A DNA stretch of 64,000 bases from Chryseobacterium sp. CH25 (GTDB lineage Bacteria; Bacteroidota; Bacteroidia; Flavobacteriales; Weeksellaceae): NCBI RefSeq assembly GCF_004119455.1, contig NZ_NRQT01000005.1, forward strand, positions 62,001-126,000, given 5' to 3'. A program made the translations under genes and the position numbers. Under the pieces are notes generated by a model. It was given only the letters and a program-made list of their open reading frames with translations, was not told the origin of the DNA and did no database searches. Below, piece by piece: positions 45,345 to 55,417 of the stretch; the stretch's first letter is position 1; each line of letters opens with the position of its first letter.

Positions 45345-46328
45345 TTACTTTTTGCTTCCACCTAGAAAATGATTAAAGATTAACCATTTCGACTGATAGA
45401 ACTGATTTGTTTGGTGTTTCTGACGAAGTTTCCATGTTCCCGGAAGTTGTGCATAAAAGCCGAAATGTGCCCTTACAACTGCCCAAAGGTGAGGAAAGCC
45501 ATGTTTTAGCCCAAAATAAATTCCGGCTACACCATCCAGACAAAGCCTGAAAAAGATCAGCCAGATCAGCTTAGGAAATGGCAGGTTTTTAAGCATCATA
45601 GATAGGTTATTTCTTATGTTCAAATAAGTCTTCTGAGCACTTTGCTTATTCAGAGTTCCACCACCTACATGATATACTTTAGACTTTCCGGTATAAAAGA
45701 TTTTCTTTCCTGAATTAATAAGTCTCCAGCAAAGATCAATCTCTTCCTGATGCGCAAAAAAACGCTCATCAAAACCTTTCTGCTCCCAAAAATCTTTGGA
45801 ACGGATAAAAAAGCAACATCCCGATGCCCAGAAGATTTCTGTTTCATCATCATATTGTCCTTTATCTTCTTCCAGATCATCAAAAACACGTCCCCGGCAA
45901 TACGGATAACCAAGGTTGTCAATCAGACCACCGCCAGCTCCGGCAAATTCAAAGAAATTTTTATGATTGTAGGATAAAACCTTAGGTTGAACAGCAGAAA
46001 TTGAAGCATCTTTTTCAAATAGATTTAACACAGGTTCTATCCAGTTTTCCGTAACTTCTACATCTGAATTAAGAAGACAGTAATACTCATAGTCAATTTT
46101 CTTTAACCCTTCATTATAACCACCGGCAAATCCGTAATTTTTATCATTTTTAATGATTTTTACGGTAGGGAAATGGGTGTTCAGAAATGCTATGGAATCA
46201 TCAGTAGAAAGGTTATCAATAACATAAATATCTGCATGTTGAGAAAACTGAACTACACTTGGAAGAAATTTTTCCAGCCAGTTTTTTCCATTCCAGTTTA
46301 AGATGGCAACAGCCAGTTTGTTCTGCAT
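45345..46328 (-). CDS. Family 2 glycosyltransferase
   Basis: A 327-residue GT2 enzyme. The start V-A-I-L-N-W-N-G and V-I-D-N-L-S-T-D-D-S (about 35-44) and the acidic L-L-N-S-D-V-E-V (donor metal site) are seen. A hydrophobic helix near 250-275 suggests membrane association. It lies 6 bases after a lipid A acyltransferase-like gene, so it may act in envelope glycan synthesis; the substrate is unknown. Confidence 0.85.
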   Translation of the reverse strand: MQNKLAVAILNWNGKNWLEKFLPSVVQFSQHADIYVIDNLSTDDSIAFLNTHFPTVKIIKNDKNYGFAGGYNEGLKKIDYEYYCLLNSDVEVTENWIEPVLNLFEKDASISAVQPKVLSYNHKNFFEFAGAGGGLIDNLGYPYCRGRVFDDLEEDKGQYDDETEIFWASGCCFFIRSKDFWEQKGFDERFFAHQEEIDLCWRLINSGKKIFYTGKSKVYHVGGGTLNKQSAQKTYLNIRNNLSMMLKNLPFPKLIWLIFFRLCLDGVAGIYFGLKHGFPHLWAVVRAHFGFYAQLPGTWKLRQKHQTNQFYQSKWLIFNHFLGGSKK

Positions 46329-46334
46329 GTAAAT

Positions 46335-47219
46335 CTAATTTTTTTCAGTATCAAAAATTTTGATAGAATCCTGATACTTCCACTTTCTGTGTGACCAAAG
46401 ATAGTTGTCCGGATATTTATTTAACGTGTTTTCAAGCATTTTGTGGAATTTCCTTACCACTTCATGCTCTGTAAATTTTTCATTATCCGGATAGATTCTA
46501 TAATAGTTTACCTGATAATAGCCACGTTTTACCTTTTTCATTTCGCAATAGATAAAAGCAAGATCCATTCGGGTTGCCAGTTTATCGTAACCAATGAATG
46601 CTGGAGTTCTTTGGTGCATGAACTCTAATCCATAGGTAACATGAGAAAAGTGTGGGGTTTGATCTGCTACAAACATATACGCAGAATCTCCGTTGTTTTC
46701 AGATCTGAAGATATTTCGGATCACTTCATTGGCTTCCAGAGCTTCATTCCCGAACTTATTTCTCACCTTTTTCATCTGATTTTCCCAAAAATCACTGTTT
46801 ACCTTCCTGTAAACCGGATGGCAGTGAGCCTGCGGAATAATCCTGGCCAATGCATTAATCCATTCCCAGTTAAACACATGGCCGGCCAGTAAAATGATGT
46901 TTTTACCTTCCTTTTTGGCTTCGTGAAAAAGTTCCTGGTTAATATGCTGCATTCTTACTCTGGATTCCGTTTCAGAAATACTGAATGACTTTATAGTTTC
47001 TACCAGATAATCTGAGAAATTGCGATAGAATTTTTTTCGGATTTTTCTAATCTCATCTTCAGTTTTATCAGGGAAGGAATTTCTAAGGTTCTGGGTAATC
47101 ACCTTTTTTCTATACCCTACCAGATAATAATTTAGGAAGAATATAACGTCCGAGAAAATATATAATATTTTAAGCGGAAGTTTTGAGATGAAAAATAATA
47201 TTTTAATTAAAAAGCTCAT
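46335..47219 (-). CDS. Lysophospholipid/lipid A acyltransferase (LpxL/HtrB-like)
   Basis: A 294-residue acyltransferase. A hydrophobic N-terminus (about 5-35) is followed by the catalytic HX4E motif L-A-G-H-V-F-N-W-E-W (H114, E119), the form used by LpxL/HtrB, and Y-M-F-V-A-D-Q-T-P (about 200-208). It transfers an acyl chain onto a lipid A precursor at the inner membrane. It is paired with the glycosyltransferase downstream. Confidence 0.88.
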   Translation of the reverse strand: MSFLIKILFFISKLPLKILYIFSDVIFFLNYYLVGYRKKVITQNLRNSFPDKTEDEIRKIRKKFYRNFSDYLVETIKSFSISETESRVRMQHINQELFHEAKKEGKNIILLAGHVFNWEWINALARIIPQAHCHPVYRKVNSDFWENQMKKVRNKFGNEALEANEVIRNIFRSENNGDSAYMFVADQTPHFSHVTYGLEFMHQRTPAFIGYDKLATRMDLAFIYCEMKKVKRGYYQVNYYRIYPDNEKFTEHEVVRKFHKMLENTLNKYPDNYLWSHRKWKYQDSIKIFDTEKN

Positions 47220-47231
47220 AAAACAGGCAAA

Positions 47232-47264
47232 TTTAGTGATAATAAAATTATGGTTCTATTTTTG
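47232..47264 (+). promoter_or_regulatory. Candidate promoter of the thioredoxin-like gene
   Basis: TATTTTTG (-7, 47257-47264) has TTTA at 47232-47235 upstream, 21 bases apart. The start codon is 35 bases further. Confidence 0.45.
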
Positions 47265-47299
47265 CAGGGAGATAAGTATTATTTTTTTATTTTTATGTT

Positions 47300-47869
47300 A
47301 TGAAAAAATTGACATTGATCGCTTTGCTGGGGTTAGGGACTTTAACTTTTGCACAGAACGTAAAGGACTTACCAGATAATGGAAAGCAAAAAACGGCTCT
47401 TATTGTGCCGACTGAACAGAAAGAATTGGATGCTAAGAAGAAAGCTGCTGAAGAAAAAGCAAAACTTCCTAAGCCATATAATCCAAAAGCAGATGCTCAG
47501 GCAGATATTAATAAATTGGTAGCGCAGGCTAAAAAAGAAGGTAAAAATATTATGATCCAGGCTGGTGGAAACTGGTGTATCTGGTGTCTTAGATTTAATA
47601 ATTTCGTACAGGAAACTCCTGAATTGAAAGCTTTGGTAGATAAAAATTTCTTATACTACCACCTGAATTATTCTCCGGATAATAAGAATGAGAAAGTTTT
47701 TGCTCAGTATGATAATCCTGGTGAAAAGTTCGGATACCCTGTATTCATTGTTTTGGATAAAAATGGGAAGATGATTAAAGTTCAGCAGAGCGATGTATTT
47801 GAAGAAGGAAAAGGGTACAGCAAGGACAAGGTAAAAGAGTTCTTCAATACCTGGAAACCTAAAGCATAA
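47300..47869 (+). CDS. Secreted thioredoxin-family protein
   Basis: A 189-residue protein with a signal peptide (about 1-19, ending LTFAQ). A charged helical segment (about 38-60) leads to a thioredoxin fold, with the redox motif W-C-I-W-C (C93, C96) and Y-P-V-F-I-V-L-D-K-N-G. Exported members of this family reduce or fold periplasmic proteins, or serve as disulfide reductants. It is a single-gene unit with a terminator. Confidence 0.87.
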   Translation: MKKLTLIALLGLGTLTFAQNVKDLPDNGKQKTALIVPTEQKELDAKKKAAEEKAKLPKPYNPKADAQADINKLVAQAKKEGKNIMIQAGGNWCIWCLRFNNFVQETPELKALVDKNFLYYHLNYSPDNKNEKVFAQYDNPGEKFGYPVFIVLDKNGKMIKVQQSDVFEEGKGYSKDKVKEFFNTWKPKA

Positions 47870-47875
47870 AAAATT

Positions 47876-47906
47876 AAAAGGTTGTTTCTACTTGAAGCAA
47901 CCTTTT
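47876..47906. terminator. Terminator between convergent genes
   Basis: A 13-bp stem with one G-T pair (AAAAGGTTGTTTC with GAAGCAACCTTTT) and a 5-base loop continues into T. Confidence 0.8.
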
Positions 47907-47952
47907 TTATTTTCCGTAAAAAAAACTGCGTAATCCGTAAAAACTGCGAGAA

Positions 47953-49314
47953 TTATAAAAACCTTTTAATCCAGCTTAATTTTTTCTCAGAATATGGTGG
48001 ATATTTAATATTCGGTTCACCCCATGTTGTTTTTTCAAGCACTGCTTTTTGGTGAGAAAATGCTTCAAAGCCGAATTTCCCGTGATAATTTCCTATTCCT
48101 GAATTTCCCACACCACCAAACGGTAAATGATCATTGCTTAAATGCATTACAACATCATTGATGCATCCGCCACCAAAAGACAATCTTTGGGTAAAGTTTT
48201 CTTTTTCTTCAGTATGGTTGGTAAAAAGATAGGCTGCCAGAGGTTTTTCCTTTTCTAATATTGCATTCAGGGCCATATTGTAATTCTGGAAACCGATGAC
48301 AGGTAAAATGGGTCCAAAGATTTCTTCCTCCATAATAGGATCGCTCCAATCTATATGGTGCAGAATGGTAGGCTCTATATATCGTTTTTCTTCATCAGAA
48401 CCTCCGCCGAAATATATTTTTTTCTTATCAATAAGATGAACCAGTCTTTGAAAGTTACGATGATTGATGATTTTTGTATACTGTTCAGAATCCGGACGGT
48501 ATTGAAACTCTTTTATATATTTTCTCAACATCTCCAGAAACTGTTCCTGTATGGATTCTTCAACCAATAAATAATCCGGAGCAACACAGGTTTGTCCGGC
48601 ATTCAGGAATTTTCCCCAGACAATTCTTTTGGCAGCAACCTCAAGATTGGCATTTTTAGTAACAATGACTGGTGATTTTCCGCCAAGCTCAAGAACTACA
48701 GGGGTTAACTGCTCTGCAGCTGCTTTGTATACAATTTTGCCTACTTTGGTACTTCCTGTAAAGAATATTTTATCAAATCTCAATTTCAGAAGCTCTGTTG
48801 TTTCATCAATGCCACCTTCGTAAACATACAGATATTCGGAAGGGAAATTTTCATTGACGATTGTGGACATTGCTTTCATTGTGTTTTCTGCAATTTCACT
48901 GGGTTTCAGAATACAGCAGTTCCCGGCAGCAATAGCAGCAATAATGGGTGAAAGAGACAGCTGATAAGGATAGTTCCATGCTCCGATTACCAGAATATTG
49001 CCCAACGGTTCGGAATGAATTTTACTTTTTCCAAGCTGATTAACAAGGTTGGTGCCTACTTTTTTTGGTCTGGAAAGTGAATTTAAATTTTTCAGATAAT
49101 AATCAATATCATTCAGAATAAAAGAGATTTCTGTGGTAAACGTATCGAATTTAGATTTTCCGAAATCTTTGTAAATAGCTTCATACAATAGATTTTCGTT
49201 GGAAATGATAAGCTTTCTGAGCTTTTCAAGATACATTTTTCTGAAGGCAAGACTTTTGGTCTGCTGTGTTTTAAAAAAATCTCTCTGACTCTGTAGAACT
49301 TTTTCAATTTCCAT
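47953..49314 (-). CDS. Aldehyde dehydrogenase, class 3 type
   Basis: A 453-residue NAD(P)-dependent aldehyde dehydrogenase. The catalytic Cys is in L-N-A-G-Q-T-C-V-A-P and the Glu in L-E-L-G-G-K-S-P; the NAD motif is F-T-G-S-T-K-V-G. The layout matches the class 3/fatty-aldehyde branch but without a C-terminal membrane helix. The open frame begins at a TTG at 49341; the ATG at 49314 (MEIEKVLQSQ) is the better start. It is a single gene; the substrate is not determined. Confidence 0.92.
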   Translation of the reverse strand: MEIEKVLQSQRDFFKTQQTKSLAFRKMYLEKLRKLIISNENLLYEAIYKDFGKSKFDTFTTEISFILNDIDYYLKNLNSLSRPKKVGTNLVNQLGKSKIHSEPLGNILVIGAWNYPYQLSLSPIIAAIAAGNCCILKPSEIAENTMKAMSTIVNENFPSEYLYVYEGGIDETTELLKLRFDKIFFTGSTKVGKIVYKAAAEQLTPVVLELGGKSPVIVTKNANLEVAAKRIVWGKFLNAGQTCVAPDYLLVEESIQEQFLEMLRKYIKEFQYRPDSEQYTKIINHRNFQRLVHLIDKKKIYFGGGSDEEKRYIEPTILHHIDWSDPIMEEEIFGPILPVIGFQNYNMALNAILEKEKPLAAYLFTNHTEEKENFTQRLSFGGGCINDVVMHLSNDHLPFGGVGNSGIGNYHGKFGFEAFSHQKAVLEKTTWGEPNIKYPPYSEKKLSWIKRFL

Positions 49315-49434
49315 ACGATAGCTTTTTTGTATTGAAAACAAGCAACAATAAACCGGCCAAAGTTGGGAGTTATTTTTGATGTTTTGGAGATGGTGGGTAT
49401 TTAAGGATTATTTTAATTTCAGCTTTCTTTTTCT

Positions 49435-50997
49435 CTACATAATATTTCTAACTGCTATTCTCACCGGATGATAAAGGAGTAATAGGAGAGCTGTAATCAA
49501 AGCCAGCCAGAACAAACCTGTAAAAATTTCCATGTTGGAAAGCAGGATAGATTGAGCATTTATTTTGGCTTTAAAGGCACCTGCAGTCATGGATAATGAT
49601 TCATTAACCGGGAGTTTTGCCATATTAGCTCCGAAAATTTGATTCCACTGACTGTAGAAGACCGGATTGGTATCTGTAAAATTAGAACTTAGGCTATCAG
49701 TATGTTTTAGAGTTAAAAATAACATCAGGTTTTGCATCAAAGCATATCCGATAGCGGTTGTCCAAAAGCGGGTAGTAGTCCCAAGAGCTGTAGCATTGGA
49801 AACATACTCTTCCGGTGTGGCTGAAATAAGAAAGAAAACCAGAGGTGTGAATAATAATCCCTGTGCGACTCCCTGCAGAAATAATGGCGGACAAATTGTG
49901 GAAAGGGTAGTATCCGGATAGAATGTATAGGTAAACCAGGCACAGTCTATGGCCAGTAAAAGAAATCCTGTGAAGAATACAATTCTTGATGAAACTCCTT
50001 TCACCAGACAGATTCCTGATAAAAAAACACCCAAAAGTGTTCCCGCAACATTCCAGTACTGAATATTGACAATATAATCCCATGGCCATTTCCATACGGT
50101 GGCCATAATGCTGTATACATTGTTTAACCCTGAACGGATTAGATAAAAAATAAAAAAGAGAATCATCCCTGCAATGACGTTTTTAGAACTGAAAACTTCA
50201 AAATGAAATAAAGGTCTCTTGGAATTTCTCTGTTTTAACATAAACAATCCGCCTGAAAGCAGAAATACAAACAGGCATATAATGATGGTGTCTGATTCAA
50301 ACCACATCAGTCTTTTTCCATAAATAATGGCATAACCACCGGCCTGTAAACATACCCAAAGTAAAAACCAGCTGGAAATATCCAGTTGATATAATGGTTT
50401 TTTAGGGAAAAATCTGTTTCTGTTGAAGATGGCAATTCCGATGATAAGTACAAATACATGGAAATATACCATCATTAAGACCATATGCTGGAAATCATAG
50501 TCTTCAATACTAGATTTCAATAGGGAAGTGGTTACGGTTCCGCCAGTAAGCATAATAGAATACATAAAAAGATAAGCCAGAACTTTAGCGTGTTTTGTTT
50601 TCAGTTCTGCAATAATCAGAGGCAGGAAAATAGCTCCTTCCAAAAGTCCAAAAATTCCTTCTAAGAAACGGATGACGAGAATGATATGATAATCATTGGT
50701 AACTGATAAAACATAAAGGATAATTACCGAAATGGAAGACATCAGCAGAACATAATATTTCACACTGAAGTAAGCCATAAATCTTTGTAAAACTAAAAGG
50801 GTAACCACAAAGGTCCCATACATCAAAATCATTAGGTATTGGATGTCGTCTGAATCTACATCCATAAAAGAAGATGTGAAGGCACTGTTGGAATGTAACA
50901 GTGATAACAGCATCAGGTGGGGAAACAATGCCAATATAAGTAATGGCAGTTTCAGCCATTGTGGTACCCATTTATGATAAACTGTATTGTGTTGCAT
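49435..50997 (-). CDS. MFS transporter, DHA2/EmrB-like
   Basis: A 520-residue major-facilitator protein with about 14 membrane helices, the number typical of the DHA2 (EmrB/QacA) drug-H+ antiporter family. It is third of three genes in one direction, after a HlyD-type adaptor and a TolC-type channel, so it is the inner-membrane pump of a tripartite exporter. The gap of 247 bases to the adaptor is larger than usual. The substrates are unknown. Confidence 0.88.
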   Translation of the reverse strand: MQHNTVYHKWVPQWLKLPLLILALFPHLMLLSLLHSNSAFTSSFMDVDSDDIQYLMILMYGTFVVTLLVLQRFMAYFSVKYYVLLMSSISVIILYVLSVTNDYHIILVIRFLEGIFGLLEGAIFLPLIIAELKTKHAKVLAYLFMYSIMLTGGTVTTSLLKSSIEDYDFQHMVLMMVYFHVFVLIIGIAIFNRNRFFPKKPLYQLDISSWFLLWVCLQAGGYAIIYGKRLMWFESDTIIICLFVFLLSGGLFMLKQRNSKRPLFHFEVFSSKNVIAGMILFFIFYLIRSGLNNVYSIMATVWKWPWDYIVNIQYWNVAGTLLGVFLSGICLVKGVSSRIVFFTGFLLLAIDCAWFTYTFYPDTTLSTICPPLFLQGVAQGLLFTPLVFFLISATPEEYVSNATALGTTTRFWTTAIGYALMQNLMLFLTLKHTDSLSSNFTDTNPVFYSQWNQIFGANMAKLPVNESLSMTAGAFKAKINAQSILLSNMEIFTGLFWLALITALLLLLYHPVRIAVRNIM

Positions 50998-51244
50998 AGT
51001 TGTTTGGAAGGCTAATAAAATCAGTATTTAGCCATGGTTATAATAAAAAAGCGAAAAGACAAAAGGGCAAAGGGGTAAAAGTAAAAGGTAAAATAACAAA
51101 TATGCTTAAAGAAAAAATCAGCAGATCTGTATTTTGCGGTCTTGCCTTTTCGCAAAAAAATAATTTTAATTTGAAGATTTGAAAATGAACTAATTTGAAA
51201 ATGATAATACAACCGGATATTTTCGTACTCTAATACTCTCAACC

Positions 51245-52291
51245 CTAAATCTTCTTAGCACTCACCAGAACATTCATCCCGGAAAGCAGTTTCTCATTGT
51301 CTTTGTTATGATCCAGAATAATTTTTACTGGAAATCGCTGTTCAATCTTTACAAAGTTTCCGGTGGCATTATCCGGTTTTACTAAAGAGAACTGAGATCC
51401 TGATGCAGGAGAAACTGAAAGAATTTTTCCTTTGAATTCAACATCCGGGTAAGCATCTGCGGTGATGATGACTTCTTGAGTCTGATCAATCTGTCCAAGC
51501 TGAGTTTCTTTATAGTTGGCAATGATCCATTTTTCTTTGCTTACGATCTGTACTAATGCTTGGCCTTCTTTAATCAGTTGTCCTTCCTGAATTGTTTTCT
51601 TTCCTACCCAGCCATCATAAGGAGCTGTAATTACAGTGTATGAAAGGAATAATTTGGCATTATTAAGGCTGGCTGAGCTTTGTTGAATCTGGCTTTTAGC
51701 CGGAGCAACTTTGGTCTGTTGTTCACTAGCACCAGCTCTTACGGCATTTTTCTGCTGTTCCAGTGCTAAAAGGTTGGCTTTAGACTGTTCGTAAGATGCT
51801 TTTACATTTTCAAATTCCTGTTCTGTAGCAGCATCTTCAGCTAACAGATTTTTATATCTTTTATAATCCTGTTCCGTTCTCCATATATCGATTCTTGCAG
51901 AAGCAATTTTAGCATCAATAATCTTTGTATCACTTGCCTTTGTATTAACGCTGCTTTGAATGGTGGTGATATTTTCTGTATTAGCATTCAGATTGGCTTC
52001 AGCCATATGCACCTGGTTGACAAATTCCCTGTTGTCAATAACAATGAGTGTATCTCCTTTGTGTACAAACTGATTTTCGTTAAACTTTATTGTTTTGATG
52101 AATCCTGAAACCTTGCTGGAGACAGGAGTAATATATTGTTCGATTTGGGCATCGTTGGTGGTAACATTTTTTCTCGAAAAAAGATAGAAGCTTACCATTC
52201 CTGTGATTCCACTGATGATAAGAATCCATGCAAGTAAAGTAATACTCTTGTTAATTCTTTTTTCTTTTTGTGTCAGTTGTTTCTGTGCCAT
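51245..52291 (-). CDS. HlyD/EmrA-family membrane fusion protein
   Basis: A 348-residue periplasmic adaptor with one N-terminal membrane helix (about 14-34). Biotinyl-lipoyl-like halves (V-S-G-F-I-K-T-I-K-F-N-E-N-Q-F-V at about 53-68 and V-I-T-A-P-Y-D-G-W-V-G-K-K-T-I) flank a long coiled coil (about 78-200). It bridges the MFS pump and the TolC-like channel. It lies 5 bases after the TolC gene. Confidence 0.92.
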   Translation of the reverse strand: MAQKQLTQKEKRINKSITLLAWILIISGITGMVSFYLFSRKNVTTNDAQIEQYITPVSSKVSGFIKTIKFNENQFVHKGDTLIVIDNREFVNQVHMAEANLNANTENITTIQSSVNTKASDTKIIDAKIASARIDIWRTEQDYKRYKNLLAEDAATEQEFENVKASYEQSKANLLALEQQKNAVRAGASEQQTKVAPAKSQIQQSSASLNNAKLFLSYTVITAPYDGWVGKKTIQEGQLIKEGQALVQIVSKEKWIIANYKETQLGQIDQTQEVIITADAYPDVEFKGKILSVSPASGSQFSLVKPDNATGNFVKIEQRFPVKIILDHNKDNEKLLSGMNVLVSAKKI

Positions 52292-52296
52292 AGTTT

Positions 52297-53631
52297 TTAT
52301 AAGTTTCCAATCGTATACTGGAGTTGATAGTATTTAAGTTGTCTGTTAATTTTTACGGAAATAAGATTAGATTCTGCTTCCAGATAGGTATTGTCTGCAT
52401 CAATAAGCTCTGTAATAAGGCTTAATTTGTTGGCATATTTTGTTCTTACAATACGGTAATTTTCCTTTGCCTGATCAATAGCTTCCTCTGCTATTTTTAC
52501 TTTTTGGTCTGTTTCTTCAAACTTTTTGTATGCTTCATACACATTGTGCCTTACTTTTTCTTCGTTTTCTTCAATCTGAAGTTTAGCCAGATCAATATTT
52601 TCCCTTGCTTCCTGCATTTTATATTTGTTTTTGTACAGGTTTTCGATAGGATAGGTAAGGTTAAGGCCAATCATTCCCAAACGATAGGCATAAGGTTCAG
52701 GGGGAAAGAACATCATATTCGGATATTTTAAGAAATATTCTCCACCAGCAGTAACTTTGGGTAAATAATTGGCTTTAATGATTTTCTGATCCAATTGTTT
52801 TAATGAAAGGTTTCTGTGAGTAATTTCAACGGATTCATTTTTGTTTAAAGCAGTTTCTGTTAACTCATCAACGTAAGGAATAGCTGCTTTATCCGAGATT
52901 AGATCCTGGGTATCCACATGCATTTCCTGCTGTTCCGGAAGGGAAAGAAGAGTTTTAAGTTTATGCTCAGCAATCTGTATGTCGTTGTCCAGTTCTGTCC
53001 AGCTCATTTTGTGGTTAGAAAGCTGTAGTGAAGTTCTCAATACTTCATTCACCGTAACTACGCCATTTGCTTTTAAAGCTTTTACCTGTTTAATGTTTAC
53101 TGAATCTTCCTTCATTTTATCATTAATAAGATGCTGCTGTTCTTTCAAATGATGGATTTGAAGAAAGGCCGTAATCACTTCCATTGTAAGCTGTCTTTCA
53201 TCAAGATGTGTTTTTAAAGTCGAAATTTCACTGTCAATAGCTGCTTTTTTCTCTGTATTCTTTATTTTTCCACCCATATAAACAGGAATGGAAGCGGATA
53301 ACGTAAAATCATACATTCCGTTGATCGCATCATATTTTGTAGGCTTATTAAATACCCCATCCTGATATTGAAAAAGGTTGGTCACCTGATTATAGCTGGT
53401 ATGAAACTCAATATCCGGAAGTTTTTCCATTTTCAGGTCTTTTTCCTTTGTGACGGACATTTCCTGTTTTAAATGACTGATCTGAATACTTTTGTTGTTT
53501 TTTAAACCAATTTCTATAGCCTGCTGTAGGCCAAGATGCTGGTAATCTATCATCTGTGAATGTAAAAAGTTGCTCAATAGTAAGCACAACGCTATGCACT
53601 GATATCGGCATGCGTTAAATATCATATTCAT
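52297..53631 (-). CDS. TolC-family outer membrane efflux protein
   Basis: A 444-residue outer membrane channel protein with an N-terminal signal peptide. Two repeats of long coiled-coil helices are seen, around D-L-A-K-L-Q-I-E-E-N-E-E-K-V-R-H-N-V and similar heptad stretches. The short beta-strand segments between them are typical of TolC. It is the first gene of the three-gene efflux operon; a divergent AraC gene stands upstream, a likely regulator. Confidence 0.9.
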   Translation of the reverse strand: MNMIFNACRYQCIALCLLLSNFLHSQMIDYQHLGLQQAIEIGLKNNKSIQISHLKQEMSVTKEKDLKMEKLPDIEFHTSYNQVTNLFQYQDGVFNKPTKYDAINGMYDFTLSASIPVYMGGKIKNTEKKAAIDSEISTLKTHLDERQLTMEVITAFLQIHHLKEQQHLINDKMKEDSVNIKQVKALKANGVVTVNEVLRTSLQLSNHKMSWTELDNDIQIAEHKLKTLLSLPEQQEMHVDTQDLISDKAAIPYVDELTETALNKNESVEITHRNLSLKQLDQKIIKANYLPKVTAGGEYFLKYPNMMFFPPEPYAYRLGMIGLNLTYPIENLYKNKYKMQEARENIDLAKLQIEENEEKVRHNVYEAYKKFEETDQKVKIAEEAIDQAKENYRIVRTKYANKLSLITELIDADNTYLEAESNLISVKINRQLKYYQLQYTIGNL

Positions 53632-53672
53632 AAATTAATTAAAGGATTTTTGCTAAAATGATTTTGATACTG

Positions 53673-53680
53673 CAAATTTA
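53673..53680 (-). promoter_or_regulatory. Candidate -7 element of the efflux operon promoter
   Basis: On the minus strand this reads TAAATTTG (TAnnTTTG), 41 bases before the TolC start codon. No clear -33 partner was seen. Confidence 0.4.
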
Positions 53681-53767
53681 CGACTATGACCCTCGGATAC
53701 TATTTGTGAAACAAGAAAAAGATTTGCTCATTTACGCCATTTTGAAAATTTTACCTACCTTTATTTT

Positions 53768-54571
53768 ATGAATAACAGTCATTTTAAAGCCGTAGAGGAA
53801 GAAGATGCCGAATTTTATGTATATCATGTCCTTACCGGAAATATTACAACAGATATCCATTATCACAGTTCTGCCCAGTTAGTATACGCAGAAGGCGGTA
53901 TTGTACATGTTTTTACTGATTTAAAGCACTGGTATCTTCCGGCAAGATGTTTTATGTGGATTCCTGCCGGAACACCACATTATCTTTTTTCTACCAGCCC
54001 TAAGGTGGAACTTTATAACTTTTATTTCAAAAAAGAAGCTGATGAAAATGGCTTTTTTGATGAAATTAATATTTATTCAGTCAATGATTTACTTAGGGAG
54101 ATGATTTTGTATACTAAAGAATGGAATGGGAAAATCACAAAGAATGACGGCTCAAAATATTATTTCCTTAAAGCATTAAAAGGGATATTACCGGAAAAAA
54201 GAGATAAAAAGCTGGCATTCCCTGTACAACACCCCTTTCCCAAAGATGAAACTTTACTGAAGATAGCCAGATATATTCACGCCAATCTGGAGAAGCCCTT
54301 AACGATAGAATCTACGGCCAAAGAGTTTGGAATGAGTACAAGAACCCTTTCCAGGAAATTTAAAGAAATTTTGGGTATGAATTACGTCCGTTTCCTGAGA
54401 GCCTTAAGAATTACCCGTTCTCTTGAACTGATGCTGGAGGATAAATACAATATGTATGAAATTGCCATGATGGTTGGATACAATAGTCTGTCTTCTTTCA
54501 GTAATATCTTCAAAAAGGTAATTGGAGTCGCTCCAACAGAATATCAGCAGAAATTAAGAGGAGACCGGTAG
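53768..54571 (+). CDS. AraC-family regulator of the efflux operon
   Basis: A 267-residue regulator with an N-terminal cupin-like sensor domain (about 15-110, with Y-H-S-S-A-Q-L-V-Y-A-E-G-G-I-V) and a C-terminal AraC helix-turn-helix (STAKEFGMSTRTLSRKFKEI, then I-A-M-M-V-G-Y-N-S-L-S-S-F-S). It is divergent from the TolC-HlyD-MFS operon, with a 136-base shared intergenic region, a common arrangement for a local activator. The inducer is unknown. Confidence 0.88.
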   Translation: MNNSHFKAVEEEDAEFYVYHVLTGNITTDIHYHSSAQLVYAEGGIVHVFTDLKHWYLPARCFMWIPAGTPHYLFSTSPKVELYNFYFKKEADENGFFDEINIYSVNDLLREMILYTKEWNGKITKNDGSKYYFLKALKGILPEKRDKKLAFPVQHPFPKDETLLKIARYIHANLEKPLTIESTAKEFGMSTRTLSRKFKEILGMNYVRFLRALRITRSLELMLEDKYNMYEIAMMVGYNSLSSFSNIFKKVIGVAPTEYQQKLRGDR

Positions 54572-54740
54572 GTGGGCAGTTGATTTTAAGGTTCGGAGAT
54601 ATCTGTAATGACAAAATATTTTTTACCAAGTTTTTATGTATTATAATTCTTGTATTTGAGTCCTTATTGAGTAGATATTTCGATGAAGTGGAATTAACCT
54701 TGACAGGCATACGATCAACACTGAAGATTGTAAAAAAGGC

Positions 54741-54772
54741 AAAAAAAAACCACCTCAAAAAATTGAAGTGGT
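54741..54772 (-). terminator. Terminator of the rpsF-rpsR-rplI operon
   Basis: On the minus strand an 8-bp stem (ACCACTTC with GAGGTGGT, one G-T pair) runs into a T run of eight or more, 31 bases after the rplI stop. Confidence 0.85.
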
Positions 54773-54802
54773 CTTGTATGGTGAGAAATTCTCAGTCGCT
54801 TA

Positions 54803-55306
54803 TTAAGCTTCTTCAGATTTAGCCTCTTCCTTCTTAGCGGCAGGAGCAGCTACAACTGGAGCATCAGAAACGATGTCGAATTCGTAGTTGTACTCAACAT
54901 TTCTGTGAAGTCTGATAAGAGCAGCAAATTTACCAGTTCTCTTGATAGTGTTACCAGGAATTTTGATATATTTTTTCTCTACAGAAACTCCAGCTTTTTC
55001 TAAAGCAGCAGATAGATCAGCATTGTTGATAGATCCGAATAATTTATCACCAGTACCTACTTTTGCAGGAATAGTGATAGAAGTTTTCTTCAATTGCTCA
55101 ACTACAGCATTAGCAGTTGCGATTAATTTAGCTTCTTCTTCTTTTCTAGCTTCTAATGTAGCTTCTAAAGCAGCTTTGTTTTTAGGTGTAGCTAAAAGAG
55201 CAATTCCTTGAGGAATTAAGAAGTTTCTAGCATAACCTGGCTTTACGTTTACTGTATCAAACTCAAGTCCTAAGTTTTCTACGTCTTTTTTTAGGATAAT
55301 TTCCAT
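54803..55306 (-). CDS. rplI: 50S ribosomal protein L9
   Basis: A 167-residue L9. The start M-E-I-I-L-K-K-D-V-E-N-L-G and the K-P-G-Y-A-R-N-F-L-I-P-Q-G motif are diagnostic, and a long helix follows. The C-terminus carries a lysine/alanine/glutamate-rich tail (about 150-167). It is a structural ribosomal protein, last in rpsF-rpsR-rplI. Confidence 0.97.
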   Translation of the reverse strand: MEIILKKDVENLGLEFDTVNVKPGYARNFLIPQGIALLATPKNKAALEATLEARKEEEAKLIATANAVVEQLKKTSITIPAKVGTGDKLFGSINNADLSAALEKAGVSVEKKYIKIPGNTIKRTGKFAALIRLHRNVEYNYEFDIVSDAPVVAAPAAKKEEAKSEEA

Positions 55307-55417
55307 TGTTGTTGTCCTTTTTAAGATTTTAGATTATAGTCTAAAATCAAGTTAGAATTAATGATGTATTCAGCAACAAAAGAAGAGATTGCTCTCTTCT
55401 TTTATTTATTTTTTGTC

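Noticed and set aside
48355..48823. Several open frames on the plus strand inside the aldehyde dehydrogenase gene
   Set aside because: They overlap a clearly conserved enzyme on the other strand and lack any family signal.
50998..51244. Small reading frames between the MFS pump and adaptor genes
   Set aside because: The region is a purine-rich, low-complexity stretch with no conserved protein; the frames look accidental.
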